This document shows, in pieces, positions 17,770 to 26,272 of a stretch of DNA of 64,000 nucleotides. Below the pieces are notes generated by a model. The model was not told the origin of the DNA. It searched no databases and saw nothing but the letters and a program-made list of their open reading frames with translations. Positions within the stretch are counted from its first letter, which is position 1. Every line of letters starts with the position of its first letter. Source of the DNA: Acidobacteriota bacterium (GTDB lineage: Bacteria > Acidobacteriota > Thermoanaerobaculia > Multivoradales > Multivoraceae); assembly GCA_029263415.1 (NCBI GenBank), contig JAJCXN010000015.1, positions 124,001-188,000 of the forward strand, in the 5' to 3' direction. Made by a program: the position numbers and the translations under genes.

Positions 17770-19926
17770 ATGAACAGGGACAACACTTCAAAGAACTTCC
17801 GCATCGCTGATCTTCACGTGTGGCCCAACCGGCTGGCCATCGAGGTGGGCGGCGTCGAGCAAAAGGTTGAGCCCCGCGTGATGGAGATCCTGGTTTTCCT
17901 CGCGAGCAGCCAGCCCAGTACGGTGTCGCGCGAGAGCCTCCGCGAGGCGCTATGGGATGCCCATGTCTCGGATGACGCCATCCATCGAGCCATTTGGAAA
18001 CTACGGCGCGCGCTCGGCCCGCGACCGGACCTACTGGAAACCGTCGCGAAGCGGGGCTACCGGCTGACAGCTCCAGTCGAATGGTGCACCGACGATGAAG
18101 ACCTAGTCCGTCCGCTTGCGAACTCGCGCCAAAACAAAGGTGTTCGAGTGCTGGCGCTCCTGGGGATTCTCTCGGTCCTCCTCGTGGCCTGGTCTCTGGT
18201 CAATCATGACGCGCGCAAACCCCTCGATGTCAAAGATCCGCGCTTCGACTTCGAACCCGTCACATCATTGCCTGGCTACGAAACGCAACCAGACCTCCAC
18301 GCTCAGTCCCGAAGAGTGGTCTTCACGAATTTCCAAAAAGAAGGCGACTCACCCAATCAATGGGACCTTTGGACGCGAACGCTGGACGATGGTCGCCCTC
18401 AGCGGATGACCGCGACCGCGGCACACGAGATGTCGCCAGCGCTATCGCCCTCAGGCGCCAAGGTTGCATTCGTGCGCATGCAAGGCGACGACTGCGGTTT
18501 TGGGATTGTCCACGTGGCGACGGGCATTGAGCAGCCGCTGGATCTGGACTGCGGGGCGAAGCGCGACCCCTCGGATTGTTGCCGCGCGGTGGGTTGGCAC
18601 AGCGAGGATCGGCTCTTGGTCACCCGCCGCGAAGTTCCCACCGGTCCGATCAGAATCTACGAAGTTGAGTTGAGCGCAGACGGTGTGGTCGCAATGCACT
18701 CAATTTCCGACCCCCCGTCTCAGTTCGAAGGTGACGTTGATTTCGCACGCTCAAGGGACGGTCGACGACTAGCGGTTGTACGAAGAAGGAGTCTTGAGGC
18801 GGGAGACCTCTACGTGCTCGATCTTGAGACTGGCGTCTCTCGGCAGGTGACCACCGGCAATTACCCCATCAGCGGTGTCACCTGGAGTGAGGATGACCAG
18901 GACCTGATATTTGGCTGGAGGCGAACTGGAGAATCGGTCTTGTGGCAGGTCCCTGCGAACGGTGGAGTGCCCCAACCGACCCGCACGATCGGCATGAATG
19001 CCTCAAACCCGGTGGCCAGAGGTGATGAACTGATCTACGAAGAATGGAAGAGTGAAATCAACATCTGGATGCTCGATCTGGACGGCTCATCAGCTCATCC
19101 GGAGGTTCAATCCACTCTCTGGGATTGGAGTGGGTCACCGTCCCCTGATGGCACTCTGCTGGCCTTTCTCTCCAACCGCGAGGGTAGCCAGGAGGTTTGG
19201 CTACGGGCTGGAGCGGAGCACTACCCGCTAACAACGCTTGACGGCCGAATTGCCAGTGGCCCCGTATGGCGCCCTGATGGCGGGGCCATAGCAGTAGCAG
19301 TCGTAGGTACGCAGAGCATCGACATTGCCACGGTTGAGGTGAACAGCAAGGCGGTGCGGTGGGTTGTCACGGATGCCTCCGACGAGCGCGATCCTCGATA
19401 CAGCGCGAACGGGGGCGAGCTCTACTTCTCGTCAAATCGTACGGGCGACTGGGAGGCGTATTCAGCCTCGTTAGAGACTGGCATGGTCGAACGCTGGACT
19501 ACTATCGGCGCAGTAGCCGCGCGTCCGGCCCATGACGGACTAGGGATCTGGTTCGTCGGTGGCGACTCCAGGGGCTTGTGGCGCCAAGAAGCTGCGGACT
19601 CAGAAGCCACACTCATTTTGGGTGGGTTCAACCCGATCGCCCCGACTGAATGGACCGTGAATCGTGAACCCGATCGTGATGGTGAAGTCATCTACTTCAA
19701 TCACCTGACCGACTCAGGAGCGATGTGGATGAGCAGGCTGGATCCGAAGACTGGTGAGATCGAGAACCTCGTCCGCCTCGACGATGGCTCGACGATTGGC
19801 GAGCTCTATCCCGGCAATCTTTGGGTCAATGCCCTCGGCACGCGGGCATTGGTAGGTAGCGTGGATCAAAGCCATTCGGACCTTTGGCTACGGAAGGGTA
19901 TGGCTCGCGAGTCCAACGATCGTTGA
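17770..19926 (+). CDS. Winged-helix membrane regulator with TolB-like propeller sensor
   Basis: A 718-aa one-component regulator. Residues 8-100 are an OmpR-type winged helix (PRVMEILVFLASSQPSTVSR, LREALWDAHVSDDAIHRAIW, TVAKRGYRLT). A transmembrane helix lies at about 125-144. Residues 170-700 outside the cytoplasm form a TolB/WD40 propeller with repeated blades such as ALSPSGAKVAFVRMQ and YSANGGELYFSSNRTGDW. This layout is common in Acidobacteriota. The ATG has no strong ribosome-binding site. It is divergent from a secreted enzyme that carries the same propeller type, which suggests that both recognise a shared ligand or that the regulator controls that enzyme. Confidence 0.9.
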   Translation: MNRDNTSKNFRIADLHVWPNRLAIEVGGVEQKVEPRVMEILVFLASSQPSTVSRESLREALWDAHVSDDAIHRAIWKLRRALGPRPDLLETVAKRGYRLTAPVEWCTDDEDLVRPLANSRQNKGVRVLALLGILSVLLVAWSLVNHDARKPLDVKDPRFDFEPVTSLPGYETQPDLHAQSRRVVFTNFQKEGDSPNQWDLWTRTLDDGRPQRMTATAAHEMSPALSPSGAKVAFVRMQGDDCGFGIVHVATGIEQPLDLDCGAKRDPSDCCRAVGWHSEDRLLVTRREVPTGPIRIYEVELSADGVVAMHSISDPPSQFEGDVDFARSRDGRRLAVVRRRSLEAGDLYVLDLETGVSRQVTTGNYPISGVTWSEDDQDLIFGWRRTGESVLWQVPANGGVPQPTRTIGMNASNPVARGDELIYEEWKSEINIWMLDLDGSSAHPEVQSTLWDWSGSPSPDGTLLAFLSNREGSQEVWLRAGAEHYPLTTLDGRIASGPVWRPDGGAIAVAVVGTQSIDIATVEVNSKAVRWVVTDASDERDPRYSANGGELYFSSNRTGDWEAYSASLETGMVERWTTIGAVAARPAHDGLGIWFVGGDSRGLWRQEAADSEATLILGGFNPIAPTEWTVNREPDRDGEVIYFNHLTDSGAMWMSRLDPKTGEIENLVRLDDGSTIGELYPGNLWVNALGTRALVGSVDQSHSDLWLRKGMARESNDR

Positions 19927-19953
19927 GTCCTTGATCGCAACTCTGTAGCAAGG

Positions 19954-19998
19954 GTCCTGCGCATCGGGAGGCTGCTCCCAAAGAGGCTCGCGCAGGAC
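19954..19998 (+). terminator. Nested hairpin downstream of the regulator
   Basis: An outer 9-bp stem (GTCCTGCGC with GCGCAGGAC) encloses a 5-bp stem (GGGAG with CTCCC) 28 bp after the stop codon, followed by TTCTTCT. Likely transcript-end structure. Confidence 0.45.
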
Positions 19999-20066
19999 TT
20001 CTTCTAGGTTGAAGTGAGTGCACTCCGATCTTTCGGGGTGTGTCTGGACCCGCTGATCTATGTTAA

Positions 20067-20081
20067 TTCTACAATGTAGAA
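20067..20081. promoter_or_regulatory. Palindromic operator upstream of the second ADOP permease
   Basis: TTCTACA-A-TGTAGAA is a perfect 7-bp inverted repeat, ending 31 bp before the permease ATG. The TACA/TGTA half sites resemble operators of PadR and BlaI-type winged-helix repressors; the PadR gene directly downstream of the permease is the obvious candidate to bind it. Confidence 0.5.
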
Positions 20082-20112
20082 ACAACTGCGCGATCTCTCC
20101 GTACCTCCGCAA

Positions 20113-22791
20113 ATGGCCACTCCTCCCAAACTCCCTCTCTGGGCGCGACCGTTCTCCTTGCTGCTTCCCTCCGCAGAAAAGGACGAGGTCCTAGCAGATC
20201 TCGGTGATGAGTTTCACGCCCGGCGGGGCAAAAGCCACGCTGATGCATCCGCCTGGTTGGCGCACCAGATTCTCCATTCCATCGTGCCGCTCCTTCGGCG
20301 GACCGCCTGGCGTGGCACCACCGGCTTCGAGCCGAATTCCAGTCGATATCAACCAGGAGGCCCGCGCATGGAACGCTGGATCATTGACACTCGCTATGCC
20401 CTTCTCCGCCTCCGGTCGCGCCCGCTCTATGCCTCTCTTTGGGTGCTAACCCTAGCTCTCGGAATTGGCGGCACTGCCGCAGCTACCGTCATTCTCTCTG
20501 CGTTCTTGGTCAAGCCTTTGCCCTATCCCGACGAGTCCACGCTCTTTGGTTTCTGGGCGCCATTCGACTGGTCAGAAGCCGAGCATGTAGCGTTGCGGCC
20601 CGACTATCCGGGGTTTGAAGCCGTCGCCACCTACCGCGAAGAACCCCTGGCTCTCAGGCAGGGTGAGGCGCCGGCAAAGATGATCCAAGGCATCGCAAGC
20701 TCCACTGAGTTGTTCGAAGTGTTGGGCGTGCAGCCGGCCCGTGGCAGAACGTTTAGGGCTAGTGAAGACCTTCATCAAGGGCTGCCGCCAGTGCTGGTTC
20801 TGAGCTACCGCCTTTGGCAGGAGCTAGGGGGAGGCCAGGGCGTCTTGGGAAGCTTTCTCAAGATCGACGGCGAGAGTCGCGAGGTTGTAGGCATCATGCC
20901 GGAAGGCTTCTACTTCCCGGAACCGAAGATCGATCTATGGATGACGACCGCTCTTGACCCCAACAACCGCAGCGGCAACTACGCATTGGTAGGACGTTCC
21001 CAAGGGCCCCTCGACGCAGTGGCCCTGAACACGCACACTCAACAGATCGCCGCCAGGCTAGCGGAGCATTTCGAATACCCCGCGCAGTGGGATAAGACCA
21101 AGCACTCTTTTGCCATCCCGCTCCGAGAGGAGCTGCTGGGCTCTGCCAGGGGTACGTTGTTCGCAACTCAGATCGCGATGATCGCGATTCTCTTGATGGC
21201 GGCAGCCAACGTGGCCGCCCTCATGCTGGGCCAACTCGGCACCCGGGCCGAGGAATTGCGAGTCCGCTATGCGCTCGGCGCTCCTCGATCGAGGTTGGCA
21301 CGACAGTTCATCCTGGAGGCGCTATTGCTGGGCTTCGCTGCTGGCACCGTCGCTGCAGGTTTTGCCTTGGTGGTCTTCCAGGTTCTGGTCAGCGCGATGC
21401 CCTTGGGTCCGCTCGCCGACACCATCGGCAGCGTCTCTCTGCTGTCCTCAGCGAATGCTGGAGCTAGCGGATTGCCCCTTGCGATCCAGTTGCCTGCGAT
21501 CGCCATCGGTCTCTCCTTAGTGACGTCTCTGGTGATTTCCCTGGTGCCGGTGATCGCTTTGTGGCGCGGCAGTGCCGGTCTAGCGCTCACTGGCAGCGGA
21601 CGTGGCAGCCTCGGTGGACGGGGCGGCAAAATGGAGGGGGGACTAGTGGTCGCCGAGATCGCAGTCGCAGCACTGCTGGTTGCGGTCGCTGGACTGCTGC
21701 TGCAAAGCGCTTCTAATCTCCGACAGATCGACACCGGCATCGAAACCTCGGGCGTAGCCGTGGTCTCGGTCAACGCGCCTGCAAGCGAAGGCGGTGACCG
21801 ACGGTTGGAAACGATCGGGCGACTGCAGCAAGCACTGCTGCACCTTCCAGGAGTGGAGGCCGCTGCCGCCGTGCAAGTGTTGCCCTTGTCTGGCGGCGGG
21901 TGGTCTACCAGCTTTGACATTGAGAATGTCGCGGGTCACGAGGGCGCCACGACTTACTTCCGCATGGTGACGGAGGACTACTTTGACGTGATGGGGATAA
22001 GCCTGGTCTCAGGCCGCGGCCTGCTCGCCACCGACGCGGGAACCGGGCAAGCGGTGACTGTGATCAACCAGGCGTTGGCGGATCGCTTCTTCCCAGATGT
22101 CGACCCTCTAGGCCAGCGCATCTCTCACGGCATGCGCGATGGTTGGGCACGCGTCGTTGGTGTAGTGGAGAACGAAGCCGTCGGCAAGCTCACCGACGCC
22201 GCGTCACCCACACGGTACCTGCACTATCGAGACGTCGGCTTCACCCCGCAGGGACACAGCTTCGTCGTTCGCGCAAGCACCGGAGCTTCTATGAATGCTG
22301 TACTGCCACTGCTCCGCAGCACGATCGAACGCGTGGAACCTCAGGTTGCAGTTGATCGCACCACCACCATGGAACAGGTACACACTGAAGCCATGGGCGC
22401 AACTCCTCAACTGACCGGACTACTCATCTTGTTGGGCGCACTTGCGTTGGTGCTCGGCATGATCGGTATCTATGGGGTCATCAACCACTTTGTGACCCAG
22501 CGGAGGCAAGAATGGAGCTTGCGCATGGCACTTGGGCTTGAACCTTTGGCGGTCTTGCGACACGTGGTGAGGCGAGGGGCGGCGCTAATTATTATCGGCT
22601 TGATGCTCGGCCTAGCCGCTACCCGGATGGCATCGCAGCTGCTCTCGAACATCCTGTACGGTACTGATGCCTTCGACCGGGGCACATTGCTAGTTGCTGC
22701 CACCGTCCTCGCGTGCAGCGGGCTCGTGGCTGCTTTCATCCCTGCATGGAAAGCAGGTCGCACTGATCCGGCGAGCCTGCTTCGCAAGTAG
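20113..22791 (+). CDS. ADOP-type FtsX/MacB-like permease with N-terminal prefix domain
   Basis: The 892-aa product has an N-terminal soluble prefix of about 85 residues (PLWARPFSLLLPSAEKDEVL, LGDEFHARR) as found in the subset of ADOP permeases that are linked to PadR genes. Then come the usual parts: first transmembrane helix (about 115-135), MacB-like periplasmic domain, FtsX three-helix unit (about 355-490), second helix-plus-periplasmic domain (about 515-740) and final FtsX unit (about 760-885). No ATPase gene adjoins it. The first permease in this window lacks the prefix. A palindromic operator lies upstream, and a PadR gene follows 38 bp downstream, so autoregulated co-transcription is likely. 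The transported or sensed substrate is unknown. Confidence 0.9.
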   Translation: MATPPKLPLWARPFSLLLPSAEKDEVLADLGDEFHARRGKSHADASAWLAHQILHSIVPLLRRTAWRGTTGFEPNSSRYQPGGPRMERWIIDTRYALLRLRSRPLYASLWVLTLALGIGGTAAATVILSAFLVKPLPYPDESTLFGFWAPFDWSEAEHVALRPDYPGFEAVATYREEPLALRQGEAPAKMIQGIASSTELFEVLGVQPARGRTFRASEDLHQGLPPVLVLSYRLWQELGGGQGVLGSFLKIDGESREVVGIMPEGFYFPEPKIDLWMTTALDPNNRSGNYALVGRSQGPLDAVALNTHTQQIAARLAEHFEYPAQWDKTKHSFAIPLREELLGSARGTLFATQIAMIAILLMAAANVAALMLGQLGTRAEELRVRYALGAPRSRLARQFILEALLLGFAAGTVAAGFALVVFQVLVSAMPLGPLADTIGSVSLLSSANAGASGLPLAIQLPAIAIGLSLVTSLVISLVPVIALWRGSAGLALTGSGRGSLGGRGGKMEGGLVVAEIAVAALLVAVAGLLLQSASNLRQIDTGIETSGVAVVSVNAPASEGGDRRLETIGRLQQALLHLPGVEAAAAVQVLPLSGGGWSTSFDIENVAGHEGATTYFRMVTEDYFDVMGISLVSGRGLLATDAGTGQAVTVINQALADRFFPDVDPLGQRISHGMRDGWARVVGVVENEAVGKLTDAASPTRYLHYRDVGFTPQGHSFVVRASTGASMNAVLPLLRSTIERVEPQVAVDRTTTMEQVHTEAMGATPQLTGLLILLGALALVLGMIGIYGVINHFVTQRRQEWSLRMALGLEPLAVLRHVVRRGAALIIIGLMLGLAATRMASQLLSNILYGTDAFDRGTLLVAATVLACSGLVAAFIPAWKAGRTDPASLLRK

Positions 22792-22819
22792 AGGTTTGCC
22801 CACTATCCCCAACCTCTGG
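22792..22819 (+). other. Inverted repeat between permease and PadR genes
   Basis: AGAGGTT and AACCTCT are separated by 14 bases, immediately after the permease stop codon and 10 bp before the PadR start. It may be an mRNA stem that lowers read-through or hides the PadR start, which has no visible ribosome-binding site. Confidence 0.35.
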
Positions 22820-22829
22820 TAACTCGTCG

Positions 22830-23165
22830 ATGACCATGCCAAATACCAAGAACACCTTCTCGCCCCTCGGCACATTTGAGGAGCATGTCCTCTTAGCGGT
22901 GCTTCGGGTCGAGCACGCCTACGGCATGCCGGTACGACGCGAACTCGAGACACTGACCGAGCGAGCCGTTTCCATTGGCGCGGTATACGCCACGCTCGAT
23001 CGACTGGAAGCCAAGAAACTGGTTGCGTCTTCCCGGCAAGAAGTCGAGGGCCGGTCTCGCCGCACGTTCTTCGTGACCAAGCTCGGCGGCACGGCACTCG
23101 AAGCAACCCGGAGAATGCGTCGTCGGCTTTGGGCAGGGGTGCAGTTGGAAACCACAAAGGTCTGA
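22830..23165 (+). CDS. PadR-family transcriptional regulator
   Basis: A 111-aa winged-helix protein. After a short leader the PadR core reads FEEHVLLAVLRVEHAYGMPV, then the recognition-helix region VSIGAVYATLDRLEAKKLV and the wing RRTFFVTKLGGTALEATR. It lacks the long C-terminal dimerisation part of PadR-s2 proteins and matches the short type that accompanies ADOP permeases. Start at 22830 or the in-frame ATG at 22836; neither has a ribosome-binding site, so translation may depend on the upstream permease gene 38 bp away. In most such pairs the PadR gene precedes the permease; here the order is reversed. Likely target: the palindrome upstream of the permease. Confidence 0.85.
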   Translation: MTMPNTKNTFSPLGTFEEHVLLAVLRVEHAYGMPVRRELETLTERAVSIGAVYATLDRLEAKKLVASSRQEVEGRSRRTFFVTKLGGTALEATRRMRRRLWAGVQLETTKV

Positions 23166-23618
23166 GCGTTCTGGCCGCTGCTTGCATCATCGCGACGACG
23201 AGCCTTGACCCCGGCATTTCAGCTGACACCGATCGTCCTGAGTCTTGCCATCAGTAAGGCAAAGAACCGAACCTGAGATGAGGTGCTCAGTCTCTAGAAT
23301 GTCTCATCCTCTCTAAGAGCTGCTCGAACCGCTGATCGGCTCAGTAGGGTTTGTACACAGGACCTCGGTACGCGCAGGACCTCGGTACGGTGCTGCTCTG
23401 GAGCAGTTCCGAGCCGGGGTCGAGCTCGAGCGTTGCTGGTCCTCCTGACAAGGTAGCTCCTTCGACGAGCGACGAGCGATTCCGCACTACGGTGCGATTT
23501 GCTCCTTCTTGTATTGACTGATCACCAAGAGACGCCTAACCCGTTTCGTACGTGGTGAGCCTCAAAAGGAGAACTTCAAAGATGTGCCGCGAAACGATGG
23601 TGTCGACGATCCTGCGGT
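23166..23618. other. Intergenic region between convergent genes
   Basis: No convincing gene on either strand. It contains the 15-bp direct repeat at 23358-23389 and no clear terminator; a weak GATGAG...CTCATC inverted repeat sits near 23277-23312. Confidence 0.5.
23358..23389. repeat. 15-bp direct repeat
   Basis: CAGGACCTCGGTACG occurs twice, separated by two bases (period 17 bp). It is in the gap between the PadR gene and the convergent regulator-hydrolase gene; function unknown. Confidence 0.7.
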
Positions 23619-25682
23619 CTACTGAAACAACTGCTCCAGCCAAGACGCCTGAGTCTGCTTGTAGTTCGGACTGAGTAGCCCTTCGTTCGCTCCTCGCACC
23701 AGACGCATTCCGTGGTTCGCGTCCGGGATCGTGACTATCTTGAAGTCGCTATTGTCGGCAGCGATCAGCGAGGTTGTCCACGATTCGGCGATGACTTTGG
23801 CAGGGACGGTTTCATCTTGAGCGCCGAGCAGCACAAGCACAGGCTGCTTCATCTTCTCCTGAAACCCAACGGGGCCGAATCGAAGCTCTTCAGCAAACGC
23901 GATCATCTCCGCCGGCGGATTGTCCCACGATGGAATACCAGGTAAGTCGGGAAGATCGGTTTCGCCAAACCAGGCCTCCTGTTTCGCGGCCAAGTAGTCT
24001 CTCTCGAGAGAGGCTCGCTCCCCCTCTCGATCACGAAAGTACGCAAAGAACTTCGCCATGAACTGAAGTGCTCGACCTTTCTCGGCTCCATTGAAACCGG
24101 CACGCTCCAAATCATTGGCCTTGTCAAACATGGACTGTTCCGCAGGACCAATGCCGCCACCGTTGACCACGATCGCAAAGGCGATCGCTGGATCATCCGC
24201 AGCGACGATCGGAATGAGATACCCAGCCTGGCTATGGCCCTGCAAACCGACGCGACTCGCATCAACGCTCGGATGAGATCTTGTTGCCTCTACTGCGGCA
24301 CGAATGTCGCCCACCAGAGTGGGAAAATGATCGTCCCGGCGGTCTCCATCGGAAGTACCGGTACCTCGCTTGTCATAGATGAAGGCAGCAAACCCGGATT
24401 CAACAAACCACAGCGCACGTTGCAACAGAGCCGTCCTATAGATCGGCCCAGACCCGTGAACCAGCACAACAGCGGGCAGATCAACGCCAGTCATCGGGGT
24501 TAGAAGTGTTCCTGACAGCTTGACGCCGTCGGACCGGAAGTCCAATTGCTCCTGAACGACAGCATCTTCTCGATACAAAGTTTCAGGACTGCGCCAGTCG
24601 CCTCGCTCGAGTGCAACCACTTGGCCAGCCCGGTCTACCGGAAAGCGAAACCAAGGCTCCGAGGCGTCTTGCTTGGTCACTTGCTCTTCACTTAGGAAGG
24701 CCCGAGGGCTCACTGGAAACAGGGACTCTGCCTCTCCCGTGTCCAAGTCGATCGCTCGCAAGCCGCCATACTCTCGCCAGGTCACAGCTAGCCGGCGGCT
24801 TTCACTTTGGTAAACACCCACCAAGTCGCTCAGATCGAGGGTCTCCGGGTCGGCCATGCGCAAAGCCCGGATCTCGCCGCCATCTTGCTCCCCTGAGCCA
24901 CTCAGAATGTCACCGACAATCGAACCCTCGAACGCCAGCCGTTCCTCTCTGACTACGAACTCCATACGGAAGCCCGACCCCTCGGTGAGGCTTGTGTGTA
25001 CCGGCGTCTTCAAGAAGCGACCGTCGAACTTAAGAGGCGCTCCTCCGAAGGCCTCAATGCTACCGACGCCAGCCTCAACGTCCAGTTGCACGAGGGTCTT
25101 GCCGCCGCCGAGATCAGCCGTCCCGACCCATGCACCCGTGAGATCAGCCGGGGACTCGGTCAGCGGCGAGCGAGGGCCGGAGAGGTTCTCTCCGAAGAGC
25201 AGGCCGGCCGTGAACAGGGTGGACATGACTAAAGCAACGGCGGCAAGTGGGCGTCTCGCAGGCGCCCAGATTCGGTTGAGTGACCAGCCAGCGCTCTCTT
25301 GAGTCGTGTTGGAAACGAATCGATAGCCTCTGCGAGGAACAGTCTCAATGAAGCGGGGAGCCTTCGCTGAGTCACCAAGCACTTTTCGCAGGTCGCGCAC
25401 GGCGAAGTTGATGCTGTGCTCAAAATCGACAAAGGTCTCGGCGTCCCACAGGTTCTCCCGAATGATGTCTCGGTCTATACACCTGCCTTCGTTGCGGACG
25501 AGTAGTTCAAGCAGCTCAGCCGTTTGCGGTCGAAGCGCGATCAGGCCGCCCGCCTTCGTCAGCCGAAACGGTCGAGTCCGAAACGAGAAGTCACCGAACT
25601 CCCAAAGGCACTTCGAGTCCTCCTGGCTGGGCTCCTCAGCGATCCTCTGGCTGGGCTCCTCAGCGATCCTGTTGTCTCTCAT
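23619..25682 (-). CDS. Winged-helix regulator fused through a membrane helix to an alpha/beta hydrolase
   Basis: One 687-aa chain combines a DNA-binding domain and an enzyme. Residues 25-123 are an OmpR-type winged helix (LRPQTAELLELLVRNEGR, IIRENLWD, FIETVPRRGYRFV). A transmembrane helix spans about 145-164. A beta-rich linker domain (about 175-370) precedes an alpha/beta hydrolase of the S33/dienelactone type: HGSGP oxyanion region, nucleophile Ser484 in GHSQAG, Asp623 in GAQDETVP and His657 in DANHG. All three catalytic positions are kept, so the outer part should be an active esterase or peptidase. Start at 25682, with GGAAGG 11 bases upstream; a longer frame to 25730 is possible. Residues 5-20 carry an exact 8-residue duplication. 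No read error is implied: the frame is continuous. Confidence 0.88.
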   Translation of the reverse strand: MRDNRIAEEPSQRIAEEPSQEDSKCLWEFGDFSFRTRPFRLTKAGGLIALRPQTAELLELLVRNEGRCIDRDIIRENLWDAETFVDFEHSINFAVRDLRKVLGDSAKAPRFIETVPRRGYRFVSNTTQESAGWSLNRIWAPARRPLAAVALVMSTLFTAGLLFGENLSGPRSPLTESPADLTGAWVGTADLGGGKTLVQLDVEAGVGSIEAFGGAPLKFDGRFLKTPVHTSLTEGSGFRMEFVVREERLAFEGSIVGDILSGSGEQDGGEIRALRMADPETLDLSDLVGVYQSESRRLAVTWREYGGLRAIDLDTGEAESLFPVSPRAFLSEEQVTKQDASEPWFRFPVDRAGQVVALERGDWRSPETLYREDAVVQEQLDFRSDGVKLSGTLLTPMTGVDLPAVVLVHGSGPIYRTALLQRALWFVESGFAAFIYDKRGTGTSDGDRRDDHFPTLVGDIRAAVEATRSHPSVDASRVGLQGHSQAGYLIPIVAADDPAIAFAIVVNGGGIGPAEQSMFDKANDLERAGFNGAEKGRALQFMAKFFAYFRDREGERASLERDYLAAKQEAWFGETDLPDLPGIPSWDNPPAEMIAFAEELRFGPVGFQEKMKQPVLVLLGAQDETVPAKVIAESWTTSLIAADNSDFKIVTIPDANHGMRLVRGANEGLLSPNYKQTQASWLEQLFQ
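25623..25670. repeat. 24-bp tandem duplication in the regulator's N-terminus
   Basis: Two identical 24-bp units encode RIAEEPSQ twice, just ahead of the winged helix. The unit length keeps the reading frame. Identity at every base suggests a recent slippage or duplication event. Confidence 0.85.
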
Positions 25683-26272
25683 TGTTGAAAACACCTTCCG
25701 TCTTGAGTTTGAAGTCTCGCGCCGCTGCACTGAGCGCTCCCTGCAGAGTACGCGAGCAAGCTATCGTCAGTGTCGGCAGGACAGCCGAACCGACCAGTTC
25801 TCAGAAATGTTCACCTCAATCCAGGCACCATTTCGAGCGAAGAGGTTCCCAGAACCCACCAGCTTCGACACCAACACCCACTCAAGATGGACCGTGAGCG
25901 CCAAGTTCTGAGCAGGCCTCCTCTCCTCACTCACTGCCAACGCCGGTACGGACCTCAGCACCAGAGCAGGCGAAAGACGCGCTGACCGCTTCCTTCTCCG
26001 GGCAGTGCGCAGCTGCCGAGCCTTCGCAATCCTGTGCAACGGTTCGCTCTGTGGCCGCTCCCCGAGCTGCCCCTCCCATGCGTCCTTCCTCCAAGGCTGG
26101 TCGTTCTGTGCAACCAAGGCTTCGGGAAGTGGGCCTAGGTGTGGGTGACTTACCGATGCGCAACCGTGGCATTGCCGGTGATCGTTGACAAACTGTGGCC
26201 CACCGCTTCCTGCTTACCGGAGGCGGTCAGGAGCACTCCCAGAAACCACCACAACTGAGAAGGAAGATCTGC
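25683..26272. other. Divergent intergenic region
   Basis: It separates the regulator-hydrolase gene from the metalloprotease-like lipoprotein gene and must hold both promoters. I see no convincing gene; frames here translate to arginine- and serine-rich strings. No repeat or strong hairpin was noticed. Confidence 0.5.
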
